From Actinomycetes bacterium (GTDB taxonomy: Bacteria > Actinomycetota > Acidimicrobiia > Acidimicrobiales > JAKAVM01), in assembly GCA_021827485.1 (NCBI GenBank), contig JAKAVM010000072.1, forward strand, positions 1 to 57,502: a DNA stretch of 57,502 nt. Direction: 5' to 3'. A program made the position numbers and the translations under genes. Shown here in pieces: positions 35,331 to 43,921 of this stretch (position 1 is the stretch's first letter; the number at the start of each line of letters is the position of its first letter). The notes beneath the pieces were generated by a model. That model was not told the origin of the DNA. It did no database searches and worked only from the letters and a program-made list of their open reading frames with translations.

Positions 35331-36457
35331 TGACACTCATTGATCGCAGTTTTCGCGAAAAGATCATACTGGTCGGAGTAGGATCACCGCGTACAAGCTT
35401 TGATGAGATTGACTCTGATCTTGATGAACTTGCCCTATTAGTTGGCACGGCTGGTGCTGATGTAGTTGCCAGAGTCATACAACGTAGGGAACAACCAGAC
35501 CCGGCCTATTACTTAGGCAAAGGCAAGCTGCAGGAACTAATTGATCTGGCTTACCAAGTTGACGCTGATACAGTTGTATTCGACGAAGAGCTGGCACCCG
35601 CCCAAGCAAGAAATCTGACCGCGAAACTAGGCAGGACTGCCATTGACAGGACTGCAGTTATATTGGATATCTTTGCTCAAAATGCGACTACTCCAGAGGG
35701 TAAGGCACAAGTTGAGCTGGCATTACTTCGTTATCGCCTTCCACATCTACGGGGGAAAGGGGGCTCACTAAGTCAGCAAGCCGGTGGGATCGGAACCCGT
35801 GGGCCTGGTGAGACAAAACTAGAAACTGATCGAAGACGACTAATTGCGCGAATGGTCAAACTTGAAGCTGAGCTGAAGACACTTAGCAAAACTCGTCGAA
35901 CGCAAAGGAGGGCCCGCGCTCGTTCTGAAATTTCCGTAGTTTCTATCGTCGGATATACAAATGCAGGAAAATCTACTTTATTGAATTTATTGACCGATGC
36001 ATCAGTGACAGCTGACGACCGTCTGTTTGCTACATTGGATCCAAGGGTAAGAAAGAGAAGGCTTTCTTCCGGAAGAACTGTCTTATTTTCCGATACGGTC
36101 GGGTTTGTCAACAAGCTTCCACATCAGCTTGTCGAAGCTTTTCGTTCGACTTTGGAAGTAATCTCGGATTCAGATCTGCTAATTCACCTCGTGGACGGGT
36201 CGTATCAAGATTGTGAGTCAAAGATTGAAGCCGTACGCAAGGTCTTGTACGAGATTGAATCGGATGAAGTACCAGAGATGCTAGTATTTAATAAGGCCGA
36301 TAAGCTTTCAGATGTACAATCCATGAAATTATCTGATCGCTTTCCGACACATCTCCAGATATCTGCCAAGTGTGGCATCGGGATTGATGGGCTACTTGGT
36401 AGAGTGGATGACTTTCTAAATGCAAAGGTGACAAGTGGAACCGCTATCTCTTCCTGA
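35330..36457 (+). CDS. hflX: GTPase HflX
   Basis: Ribosome-associated GTPase that splits or rescues stalled 70S ribosomes. N-terminal HflX domain with DPAYYLGKGKLQEL and the GTRGPGETKLETDRR loop, a helical coiled coil, then the G domain with GYTNAGKSTLLN (G1), FSDTVGFVNKLPH (G3) and NKADK (G4). ATG 35330 shares a base with the dapF stop, giving 375 residues. The frame is open upstream, but family similarity begins at MTLIDRSF. Confidence 0.95.
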   Translation: MTLIDRSFREKIILVGVGSPRTSFDEIDSDLDELALLVGTAGADVVARVIQRREQPDPAYYLGKGKLQELIDLAYQVDADTVVFDEELAPAQARNLTAKLGRTAIDRTAVILDIFAQNATTPEGKAQVELALLRYRLPHLRGKGGSLSQQAGGIGTRGPGETKLETDRRRLIARMVKLEAELKTLSKTRRTQRRARARSEISVVSIVGYTNAGKSTLLNLLTDASVTADDRLFATLDPRVRKRRLSSGRTVLFSDTVGFVNKLPHQLVEAFRSTLEVISDSDLLIHLVDGSYQDCESKIEAVRKVLYEIESDEVPEMLVFNKADKLSDVQSMKLSDRFPTHLQISAKCGIGIDGLLGRVDDFLNAKVTSGTAISS

Positions 36458-37550
36458 GTACCCTTATTCGAAGTTGGATGATTTCAAGAAGGTCGCGGGT
36501 TCACACCCTGGAGGCGTAATTGATCTATCAATTGGCACCCCGTGCGACTTACCACCTAATAATGTTGTCGAAAGCTTGTCTGGAGCAAGCGGCCTCAATG
36601 GATATCCATCCTCCTCTGGTTCGTCGGTGCTAATTGAGTCATGCAGCAAGTGGATCAATCGTACGTTTGATGTAGAGCTAAAATCTGATGAAATATCTAT
36701 CTGCGTAGGGACAAAGGAGATGGTAGCGAGTCTCCCACATTTCTTGAAGCGTCGCGATCCGAGCAAAGATACAGTGCTCTATCCTGAACTGTCTTATCCA
36801 ACCTACGCCATGGGAGCTCTTATCGCTGGCTGTAGAGCAGTACCAGTTCAGGTCAACTCTGATTTCACAATGAACCTTGAGTCAATTGAAAAATCTGATT
36901 TGGACAGAGCCTTACTTCTTTGGACGAACTCGCCTGGCAATCCAGCAGGTCAACTCGAAGATTTGGAGAAGATTTATAGCTGGTCTCAGGCTCATGGAGT
37001 TCTAGTTGCAAGTGATGAATGCTATTGTGCTTTTACTTACGCCTCTAGCCCTCGATCAATTCTTCAATCTGGGAAACGAAATGTACTTGCGATTCATTCA
37101 CTCTCCAAGCGATCAAATCTTGCGGGAGCTAGAGTCGGCTTTTACTGTGGAGACCCCGAGATAGTTAGTTACTTATCGCTGCTCAGGATGCACGCTGGCC
37201 TTATGGTAGCTGGCCCAATCCAAGAGGCGGCTGCTTTGGCCTACGATGACGAAGAACATGTCCTTGCCCAGAAATACAGGTACGCATCGCGCCTAGAGAG
37301 CCTTATGAGGTCCTTTTCCGTTTTAGGTTGTAAAGCGGATTTCCCTGGGGGAGGCCTATATTTGTGGGCTAAAGTTCCAGAAGAGTTTACGTCGGCGTGG
37401 GACTTTGCAGGTAATCTCGCTTCATCGATTGGGGTGATTGTGAGTCCCGGAGACCTGTATGGACGATCAGGTTCCAGTTATATAAGAGTTGCAGCGGTTC
37501 AGCCTGATGAGAAAATATTTGAAATTGAGCAACGAATCCTAACCCGTTGA
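36435..37550 (+). CDS. dapC: Succinyldiaminopimelate aminotransferase (DapC-type)
   Basis: PLP-dependent class I/II aminotransferase of 371 residues. VIDLSIGTPCDLPPN near the N-terminus, LLWTNSPGNPAGQ, SDECYCAF, and the PLP Lys in HSLSKRSNLAGARVGF identify the actinobacterial DapC group that transaminates N-succinyl-2-amino-6-ketopimelate. The context (dapF upstream, dapD-dapE downstream) supports this. GTG start inside the end of hflX (23-bp overlap), so translation is coupled. Confidence 0.88.
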   Translation: MEPLSLPEYPYSKLDDFKKVAGSHPGGVIDLSIGTPCDLPPNNVVESLSGASGLNGYPSSSGSSVLIESCSKWINRTFDVELKSDEISICVGTKEMVASLPHFLKRRDPSKDTVLYPELSYPTYAMGALIAGCRAVPVQVNSDFTMNLESIEKSDLDRALLLWTNSPGNPAGQLEDLEKIYSWSQAHGVLVASDECYCAFTYASSPRSILQSGKRNVLAIHSLSKRSNLAGARVGFYCGDPEIVSYLSLLRMHAGLMVAGPIQEAAALAYDDEEHVLAQKYRYASRLESLMRSFSVLGCKADFPGGGLYLWAKVPEEFTSAWDFAGNLASSIGVIVSPGDLYGRSGSSYIRVAAVQPDEKIFEIEQRILTR

Positions 37551-37600
37551 AGCAAAAGCAAAATGCAAGATAATCTAACTATCGCATGTGAAGTTTAGGA

Positions 37601-39928
37601 TCAGGGTTTGCCGGAACCACTAAGAACGTTACCAGAGCTTTGCAGATTAGGGTCAACGCTCACTGGACCTAGCAGTATAGTTACAAGTGCTTTGAAAATT
37701 GGCGATGGTTGTTTCGCTATCCACGCATCAAAAATTGATCTGGCCTCTACTTCAGAGAGAGGTTGCAAGGGTTGTCTAATCTGCTGGTTGAACTGAGATA
37801 GATCTTGGAGCCAAGCCAGCTGATTAGAAGTGCTACTAGTCTGCAATGGTTGACTTAGCTGGGTAAAGGTATAGGTTCCAGGTCCAGTTGGGTCTATAAA
37901 GATAAGCTCTCCTGAGTTATCTGGCAACTTGACGATCTTTGAAACCTTGGCAGGACCAGTAATGTTTTCAAGGGCCTTATTGTTAGATAAATTCTGAGGG
38001 AATCGAATTTCAGTTTGCCGTGAGTAATCGCTTGTAGGCACCGCTCCATAGCTCGTTGCCTTTAGCTCAAGTGACTTATTTGCAGGGCTATAGATATAAC
38101 CAATGAGGGACCCTTGAGTTGCTATTGGCCAAGCTATATCAAGATACTTCTGTCTGGATGGATAGAGCTTTCCATTCTGGTCTACTGGAATCCCATTTAG
38201 TTGGTCAGGTGGTTGATAAACCCCCCAGCCATTTTGACAGTGGGTAGTACTTGGTGATCCGCAATTTTCTTTCCAAGTCCAGAAAATACTACTTGTTAGG
38301 GTCATCTCTTGGGCCGCAACCATGTTGGAAAGAATCGAATTGTCGTGAGATGGTGGGTCGCCGAACTCAGTTACCAGTACGGCTGCGTGCATAGCCGAAG
38401 CTTCATATATTGCATTTTGGTATCCGTAGGAAAACGATGGAGGATATGTTCCAGTAGCCCCCGGAAAGGTATCAGCTGTAAAAACGTGTGTATAAACATG
38501 GGGTGAAAATACGAGGTTGTTGTAAGAACTGAAAACTCTTGAAACTTGAGGTGCGAAGTCTGCCAAATTATTATATCCGGTTGGCTCAAACAAAATAAGT
38601 TGTTTCGAGACGCTGGCGAGCTTGGGGTAAGCACATTTTTGTACACTAGATGTTGAAGATGTGGCAAGCGGGTGCAACGGAACTGAGTTAGGCGAACCAA
38701 TATCTGCTGAAGTAAGTCCGTTCGACGTCGGTGAAGGATATGAGGCTGGACAGGTTTTCAGTCCGTCTCGGACACCGGTAAGGGCTTCTATTGCGCGACG
38801 ATAGAATGGATAAAGTTGAGAATCTGAGAAGTTGTATAAATTAGAGACAGGGAGAGTTGACGTCGGTAATGCCCCCGGTAATGGTTCGTTCATTAGTTCA
38901 TACCCAAGAACTGTCGAGTTATTCTCAAATCTATTGGCCAGAGCGGCTAGTGCCCCTATGTAGTGATCTTGGAGTCCAACACCGGGAGCTTTACCTTGGG
39001 GAATTGGCCGATTGTTATTGCCCAGAGAATCATTCTCCCAGAAGTTTTCAAATGCTGCAGCCATTGCGGGGTTTAGCTCATTTTGGCCAAGGAGTGAGCA
39101 TGAAGGCTTGTTGTCGGTAACTACGGCCCAAAGAGGCGCTCCATCTTGACCATTTGATGAGGAGCAACCGGGAGGGTTCGGAGTGGTTCTTGATGCGTCT
39201 ACAAGAAATCTTGAGTACTGATCCTGATGCATGTCGAGTATCACATAGATCCCTTGCTGGCGTGCCCAATTGACCACCTGAGATATCCTCGCAAGATACT
39301 GAGTAGAGTAGTAACCAGGCGTAGGTTCAAGTAGGCTCCAACTCAAGGTCAATCGTACAACATTGAATCCAAAAGCCCTCATCTGTGCGAAATCATCCTG
39401 AGAAAATGGCGAACTTGACTGGCTATTGGCCGGTTTGGCCGCTTGAACTTCACAGAGAGGTGGGTCAGGAGCGCGCCCATTGTTTACAGGGCATTTGCCG
39501 TTATAGTCATTTGGATTAATTGGATAGTTTGGTATAGTTCCAATTGCTCCTCGGTAGGCCTGATCCTCAAATCCGCTTGCGGCTACTCCGCGAAGAATTA
39601 TCCGCCTGCCATATTGGTCAACAATATAGGGGACACTATCTTTTGGGTGGTAAACGTGAAGCCAACCAAGAGAACTTGAAAGGTTCCCGACTGCGCCAGA
39701 GCTAGTCGTTTGGGTTGCAGATCCCGAGCAGTTGCTAAGTAACAAGGAGATGGAGCAGATTATCAACACGCTGACCCAGCGCCCACCATTGAGGACCCGC
39801 GATGATCGCGCGAGATAGCCAATCCTTGGACTGACCCAGCGCCCACCATTGAGGACCTGACGCGACCGAGAGATAAAGCCAATCCTTGCATGAGACAAGA
39901 TTGTTCGACGAAAGCCGCTTATATGCAC
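37601..39928 (-). CDS. Predicted lipoprotein, GH5 endoglycoceramidase-like glycoside hydrolase
   Basis: 775 residues. Lipobox LLLSNC at about residue 64-69 after a hydrophobic stretch predicts a cell-surface lipoprotein. The GH5 TIM barrel (about 90-560) has YIVDQYGRRIILRGV, FGFNVVRLTLSW, VILDMHQDQYS, the acid/base Glu in YELMNEPLPG and the nucleophile Glu in VTEFGD. This combination is typical of endoglycoceramidase-like and related GH5 enzymes. The C-terminal 180 residues resemble a beta-sandwich. The 50 residues before the signal helix derive from a 60-bp tandem duplication, so the true start may be internal. Substrate unknown. Confidence 0.85.
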   Translation of the reverse strand: MHISGFRRTILSHARIGFISRSRQVLNGGRWVSPRIGYLARSSRVLNGGRWVSVLIICSISLLLSNCSGSATQTTSSGAVGNLSSSLGWLHVYHPKDSVPYIVDQYGRRIILRGVAASGFEDQAYRGAIGTIPNYPINPNDYNGKCPVNNGRAPDPPLCEVQAAKPANSQSSSPFSQDDFAQMRAFGFNVVRLTLSWSLLEPTPGYYSTQYLARISQVVNWARQQGIYVILDMHQDQYSRFLVDASRTTPNPPGCSSSNGQDGAPLWAVVTDNKPSCSLLGQNELNPAMAAAFENFWENDSLGNNNRPIPQGKAPGVGLQDHYIGALAALANRFENNSTVLGYELMNEPLPGALPTSTLPVSNLYNFSDSQLYPFYRRAIEALTGVRDGLKTCPASYPSPTSNGLTSADIGSPNSVPLHPLATSSTSSVQKCAYPKLASVSKQLILFEPTGYNNLADFAPQVSRVFSSYNNLVFSPHVYTHVFTADTFPGATGTYPPSFSYGYQNAIYEASAMHAAVLVTEFGDPPSHDNSILSNMVAAQEMTLTSSIFWTWKENCGSPSTTHCQNGWGVYQPPDQLNGIPVDQNGKLYPSRQKYLDIAWPIATQGSLIGYIYSPANKSLELKATSYGAVPTSDYSRQTEIRFPQNLSNNKALENITGPAKVSKIVKLPDNSGELIFIDPTGPGTYTFTQLSQPLQTSSTSNQLAWLQDLSQFNQQIRQPLQPLSEVEARSIFDAWIAKQPSPIFKALVTILLGPVSVDPNLQSSGNVLSGSGKP
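39771..39890. repeat. 60-bp diverged tandem duplication at the GH5 gene 5' end
   Basis: Units starting CTGACCCAGCGCCCACCATT at 39771 and 39831 differ at several positions and encode two versions of the RIGYLARSSRVLNGGRWVS segment ahead of the lipoprotein signal. Confidence 0.9.
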
Positions 39929-39991
39929 CTGGGAAGTATAGTGTTAATGGCACACAATATTCAAAGGAGTTAGTTTGAACGAGGGGCTTAC

Positions 39992-40819
39992 ATGTGTGAA
40001 TTAAAAGCGAGCATTACCGAACTTTGGGAAAGGCGCGCTCAACTTGGCGCTGATGATCTTGAGGCAAAGAGGGTAGTGGAAGAGGTAATTGGCTTGCTTG
40101 ATAGTGGCGAAATCAGGGTTGCAGAAGTAAATCAAGCTACGGACGACGTTGTGGTACACGAGTGGGTGAAGCAGGCTATCTTGATGTTGTTTCGGCTGAG
40201 GGAGATGGAATCAACCGTAGCTGGCCCTTTTGAGTTTTTGGACCGCATTCCAATGAAATCTAACTATAGAGCAATTGGAGTCAGGGTTGTTCCGGGAGGC
40301 ATGGCTCGTTGGGGATCCTATCTAGCTCCTGGCGTTGTTCTTATGCCGAGTTATGTAAATATTGGTGCACGCGTTGAAGAAAATACAATGGTAGACACCT
40401 GGGCAACTGTTGGTTCCTGCGCACAAGTAGGGAAACGAGTTCACATATCTGGGGGGGTTGGAATAGGTGGAGTATTGGAACCTCCCCAAGCACAGCCAGT
40501 AATTATTGAAGATGATGTCATGTTGGCTAGTAGATGCATGATAACTGAAGGTGCAAGAGTTGGCCAGGGATCCGTCATAGGTGCTGGAGTTATTCTCAAT
40601 CCCTCAATTCCGGTTATAGATGCGCAAACAGGTCTTGAAGTGTCTCGCGGGATCGTGCCACCTTGGTGTGTGGCAGTTAGCGCTTCACGGAAGCGTAGTT
40701 ACCCCGGGGGCGAGTTCTATCTTCCATGCGTCCTTATTATTCGTCGTCTTAACCCAGGTGAGCGGCATGACAAAGCTCAGCTCAATGAGATTCTACGTGA
40801 GCACTCAGTAGCGATTTGA
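39992..40819 (+). CDS. dapD: Tetrahydrodipicolinate N-succinyltransferase
   Basis: Acylates tetrahydrodipicolinate with succinyl-CoA in lysine/DAP synthesis. 275 residues: an N-terminal helical domain, then a left-handed beta-helix of hexapeptide repeats (NYRAIGVRVVPGG, GARVEENTMVDTWATVGSC, VHISGGVGIGGVLEP). This is the short proteobacterial-like DapD type. ATG preceded by GAGGGG. Divergent from the GH5 gene and followed after 81 bp by dapE. Confidence 0.94.
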   Translation: MCELKASITELWERRAQLGADDLEAKRVVEEVIGLLDSGEIRVAEVNQATDDVVVHEWVKQAILMLFRLREMESTVAGPFEFLDRIPMKSNYRAIGVRVVPGGMARWGSYLAPGVVLMPSYVNIGARVEENTMVDTWATVGSCAQVGKRVHISGGVGIGGVLEPPQAQPVIIEDDVMLASRCMITEGARVGQGSVIGAGVILNPSIPVIDAQTGLEVSRGIVPPWCVAVSASRKRSYPGGEFYLPCVLIIRRLNPGERHDKAQLNEILREHSVAI

Positions 40820-40900
40820 GGAATAAATAGTGCTGATGAGCCGATACTCAAGTGAATGAGTCAATTGGGCAACAAGTAATCGATGTAGGGCGATAAGTCT

Positions 40901-41959
40901 GTGGAAGAGTTATTTCAGCTGACGCGAGAACTGGTGGATATTCCATCCGTAAGCCGGAACGAGCAAGAAATTGCTGGTTGGGTTGAGCAATTTCTGGGTT
41001 CTCTACCTTGGTTGGAGGTTGTCCGATTCAAGAATACTATAGTTGCGCGAACTCACTTTGGGCTCACTCAACGAATACTACTTGCAGGCCATCTTGATAC
41101 TGTAGTTCCATCAGGCAATGAGTCGGCGGTTATTGATCAGTTCGGATGTGCCGGAATTGGGAGTTGCGACATGAAGGGCGGAATAGCTGTTATGCTCTGT
41201 CTTGCCAAGTCAAAAAGTAGTCCTACGCGAGACTATACTTTGGTTTTCTATTCCTGTGAAGAAGTAGATCGCTCTGAGAATGAATTACATCTATTGATGG
41301 AGGAGGATCCAACCATTTTGGCATGTGACGCAGCTATACTTTGCGAGCCTACCGGGGCGGTTGTGGAGGCTGGGTGCCAGGGGTCAATTCGTTGTAAAGT
41401 CAAAATCCGTGGGAAGAGGGCGCATAGCGCAAGGCCTTGGATGGGGGTGAATTCAATTCATCGTAGCGCGAAGCTATTAAGCAGTCTCTCAACAGAGTGG
41501 CAAAATAAAGTTACAATAGATAATTGCGAGTATTTAGAGTCATTACAGGCGGTAGCAATCTCGGGGGGAGTCGCTGGGAATGTTATCCCCGATCTGGTCG
41601 AAGTAGTAATCAACTATCGCTTTGCACCAGATAAAACTCTTGAGCAAGCAATTGGCTGGCTGAACAACTATCTACTGGACTGGATAGATCACAGTTTGGG
41701 AGATGAGGTTCAGATCCTTGATGCCACTGGCGGTGCCCCGCCATTATTGGATGACCTTATATTGGCAGAGCTGGTTCGCACTAGTTCGCAAGGTCCTAGA
41801 GCCAAATTGGGCCTCACCGACGTAGGCCTTTTTGCTGATCTCGGTATACCTGCAACTAACTTTGGACCAGGTGACTCTCGCTTGGCCCACTCTCCAGATG
41901 AGCGAGTCGAATTTGCAGAACTAGCGTCTGCTTTCGAGACACTCTCTAAATTATTTTAG
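40901..41959 (+). CDS. dapE: Succinyl-diaminopimelate desuccinylase
   Basis: Zinc M20 peptidase-family enzyme that removes succinate to give LL-diaminopimelate. 352 residues, with metal/catalytic motifs LLAGHLDTVVPSGN, GSCDMKGGIAVML, YSCEEVDRSEN and CEPTGAVVEAGCQG, plus a dimerisation lid domain (IRGKRAHSARPW). GTG start. Together with dapD, dapC and dapF it completes the succinylase branch. Confidence 0.93.
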   Translation: MEELFQLTRELVDIPSVSRNEQEIAGWVEQFLGSLPWLEVVRFKNTIVARTHFGLTQRILLAGHLDTVVPSGNESAVIDQFGCAGIGSCDMKGGIAVMLCLAKSKSSPTRDYTLVFYSCEEVDRSENELHLLMEEDPTILACDAAILCEPTGAVVEAGCQGSIRCKVKIRGKRAHSARPWMGVNSIHRSAKLLSSLSTEWQNKVTIDNCEYLESLQAVAISGGVAGNVIPDLVEVVINYRFAPDKTLEQAIGWLNNYLLDWIDHSLGDEVQILDATGGAPPLLDDLILAELVRTSSQGPRAKLGLTDVGLFADLGIPATNFGPGDSRLAHSPDERVEFAELASAFETLSKLF

Positions 41960-41994
41960 GATAGAACTCTTGGAAAACTTGGTTGGGATTTACT

Positions 41995-42483
41995 ATGATC
42001 TTATCGGTGGATGAACAACGCTCAAAAATCGAATCCGGAGATCTGGCCCCAGAATTTGAACTTACATCAGTTGGTGGAGAGAAAATTCGTCTTTCTAGCT
42101 TTCGGGGGGAGCGAAATGTCGTGTTGGTGTTTTTCCCCTTTGCCTTTACGGGGGTATGCGAAGGCGAACTATGCGCGCTAAGGGATGATCTTCCCAAATT
42201 TGAAAGTGCAAGAGCTCAAGTTTTGGGGGTTTCTTGTGATTCCAAGTTTAGTCAGTCGCGCTGGAGCAAAGAAAGTGCTTTTTCCTTCCCACTACTTTCG
42301 GATTTCTGGCCGCATGGTGAAGTAGCTAAGCGTTACGGAGTATTCAATGAAACACTGGGGTGCGCTAATAGAACAACATTTGTAATTGATAAGTCTGGGA
42401 TTGTCGTGGGGATGATTTGTTCTGATGATATTGGCAGTCCTCGCGAGCGAGCAGACTACGAGGCCGCTTTAGCCGCACTCTAA
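41995..42483 (+). CDS. Peroxiredoxin, AhpE-like
   Basis: Thiol peroxidase of about 162 residues. The peroxidatic Cys lies in FPFAFTGVCEGELC, where the second Cys five residues on may act as a resolving residue. LGVSCDSKFSQSRW and the WP-containing LLSDFWPHGEVAKRYG loop fit the family. ATG 41995 is preferred over the in-frame TTG 41983. Convergent with lexA. Confidence 0.9.
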   Translation: MILSVDEQRSKIESGDLAPEFELTSVGGEKIRLSSFRGERNVVLVFFPFAFTGVCEGELCALRDDLPKFESARAQVLGVSCDSKFSQSRWSKESAFSFPLLSDFWPHGEVAKRYGVFNETLGCANRTTFVIDKSGIVVGMICSDDIGSPRERADYEAALAAL

Positions 42484-42498
42484 TAACAAACCGAGTAA

Positions 42499-42516
42499 AG
42501 TAGGTTAGGTCCTACT
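42499..42516 (+). terminator. Hairpin between convergent peroxiredoxin and lexA genes
   Basis: AGTAGG-TTAGGT-CCTACT forms a perfect 6-bp stem with a 6-base loop 16 bases after the peroxiredoxin stop. No T-run follows, so it is a weak candidate. Confidence 0.4.
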
Positions 42517-42564
42517 CCATTCGGCGAGCTACGTTGCTCCAAGCTCCTTGCCTGAAGGGCGGGA

Positions 42565-42593
42565 AGTTCACACTAGAGTTCACACTAGAGTTT
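42565..42593. repeat. 12-bp tandem repeat spanning the lexA stop codon
   Basis: AGTTCACACTAG occurs twice (42565-42588) and is followed by AGTTT. The lexA stop (CTA at 42585-42587) lies in the repeat, repeating the pattern seen at other gene ends in this window. Confidence 0.85.
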
Positions 42594-43235
42594 ACGCAAG
42601 ACTGTAACGACTTTGCCATAGATTTCTACCTCGTCGGGCGATAGAACGATATCAGAGTAGTGTTGATTTGCTGGTCTTAGAATAACCTTATCGTCGCGAG
42701 TGAAGTAGTACTTTACAGTACCTTCGTCTGATTCTCCACCATGAATGCCAGCAGCAACAATCTCTCCTTGATTCGCAGTTGGCTGTGACCTAATGACAAC
42801 AAAATCCCGGTCAAAAATCCCGGCTTCAATCATTGAATCGCCCCGAACTCTAAGTATGAAAAGAGTGCCTGTTCCAGTGAACTCCTCTGGAAGCTCAACA
42901 AAATCTTCTATATTTTGCTGAGCTAGCAAGTTTGTCCCAGCGGCAATTTCGCCAACTACCGGAATACTCCTATGAGGTCTGGAGCGCACTGGCTCTCCCG
43001 AATTTGGATCAAAGCGAACCTCAAGGGCTCGAGGCTTGGTTGGATCTCGATATATGAAACCTTGCTTTTCTAAAATAGAGAGGTGGCTGTGAACAGTCGA
43101 AGGGGATGCCAATCCAACCGCTTCACCGATCTCTCTTACCGATGGCGGATAACCCTTTTCGTGGACTGAACGAATAATAAATTCGAGAATTAGCTTACGT
43201 TTACCTTTGAGGGGGTACTGCTGGGTCTGGTCCAT
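42585..43235 (-). CDS. lexA: SOS repressor LexA
   Basis: Self-cleaving repressor of DNA-damage genes. The N-terminal winged helix contains SVREIGEAVGLASPSTVHSHL. The cleavage site is Ala-Gly in VGEIAAGTNLLA, with the catalytic Ser in VRGDSMIEAGI and Lys in GTVKYYF. ATG 43235 has AAGGAG eight bases upstream and gives 216 residues, the usual size; the frame is open to TTG 43301 but that adds a non-family tail. A GAAC-N4-GTTC box upstream indicates autoregulation. Confidence 0.97.
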   Translation of the reverse strand: MDQTQQYPLKGKRKLILEFIIRSVHEKGYPPSVREIGEAVGLASPSTVHSHLSILEKQGFIYRDPTKPRALEVRFDPNSGEPVRSRPHRSIPVVGEIAAGTNLLAQQNIEDFVELPEEFTGTGTLFILRVRGDSMIEAGIFDRDFVVIRSQPTANQGEIVAAGIHGGESDEGTVKYYFTRDDKVILRPANQHYSDIVLSPDEVEIYGKVVTVLRKL

Positions 43236-43306
43236 CAAAAATCTCCTTGATTCTGGTGTGAGCTTAGGTTCAGTTGGGGAACCCTCAAAAGATTGTTCCA
43301 AGCGTT

Positions 43307-43361
43307 CCTGTCACACCTGTTGTGTATAAATAAAACATATGTCTGGCGAACAAAGGTTCCT
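43307..43361 (-). promoter_or_regulatory. lexA promoter region with SOS box and shared 17-bp motif
   Basis: GAAC-AAAG-GTTC (43348-43359) is a LexA box. On the minus strand it overlaps a possible -35 (TTCGCC) placed 16 bp from TATACA. GTCACACCTGTTGTGTA (43310-43326), nearly identical to a recA upstream motif, covers the -10 and start-site region. Confidence 0.65.
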
Positions 43362-43392
43362 AAGTAGGTTATCAGGAGATAGTGCGATAATC

Positions 43393-43404
43393 AAACAATT
43401 GTTC
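43393..43404. promoter_or_regulatory. Near-consensus second LexA site
   Basis: AAAC-AATT-GTTC differs from GAAC-N4-GTTC at one base. It lies between the lexA box and the LysM-gene promoter. Confidence 0.4.
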
Positions 43405-43413
43405 TATATTTGC

Positions 43414-43442
43414 TTGACAACGAACAGTTGTTCGATTATAGT
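43414..43442 (+). promoter_or_regulatory. Promoter of the LysM protein with LexA box in the spacer
   Basis: TTGACA (43414-43419), a 17-bp spacer and TATAGT (43437-43442) form a near-ideal promoter. GAAC-AGTT-GTTC (43422-43433) sits wholly inside the spacer, so LexA would block polymerase directly and induction should be tight. Confidence 0.88.
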
Positions 43443-43464
43443 ATCTATTTGAAAGGACAATTCA

Positions 43465-43851
43465 ATGCAAGAGATAAAAGTTAGAGTTGGAGCATCATTG
43501 TTGGTAAATGAAGACAATTGCTCTACTTATCCAGCTAATTTGTACGAAGACAAGGGAAAGCCAATACCTTTCAAACGAAGGAGGATGGCGCTTGTAGCGG
43601 TGGGAGCCCTCGTAATCGGCATATATCTATTCAATGTCACGCCGCTCTTGCCTGGTGGCGCTCGTGCAGCAGGTGCATCACCTAGAATTCAGAACGTAGT
43701 TACTGTGGAACCCGGAGACTCGCTTTGGTCAATTGTTGTAAGCCACTTCCCGAACCAAGACCCGCGACCAATTGTGGACGAGATAGTGGCTGAGCGGCAT
43801 ACTTCTACAGTAATTGCTGGTCAAAGGATTATTTTACCCGCCAATAGTTAG
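43465..43851 (+). CDS. YneA/DivS-like SOS cell-division inhibitor (TM + LysM)
   Basis: 128 residues. A charged N-terminus (FKRRR), a single membrane helix about 41-58 (ALVAVGALVIGIYLFNV), and an extracytoplasmic LysM domain about 76-126 (VTVEPGDSLWSIVVSHF to AGQRIILP). It is divergent from lexA and next to nrdR, the same arrangement as B. subtilis yneA and corynebacterial divS, which delay division during the SOS response. Its promoter holds a LexA box. Function is inferred from architecture and context, not from close sequence identity. Confidence 0.85.
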   Translation: MQEIKVRVGASLLVNEDNCSTYPANLYEDKGKPIPFKRRRMALVAVGALVIGIYLFNVTPLLPGGARAAGASPRIQNVVTVEPGDSLWSIVVSHFPNQDPRPIVDEIVAERHTSTVIAGQRIILPANS

Positions 43852-43921
43852 GTTTTTCAGCCGCATTAGATTTCTTGGTGAGGATTTTTGCAAACGAGGA
43901 AACACTATTAGCGTCTTGGGT

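Noticed and set aside
43236-43301. Longer lexA start at TTG 43301
   Set aside because: ATG 43235 has AAGGAG at proper spacing and gives the normal LexA length.
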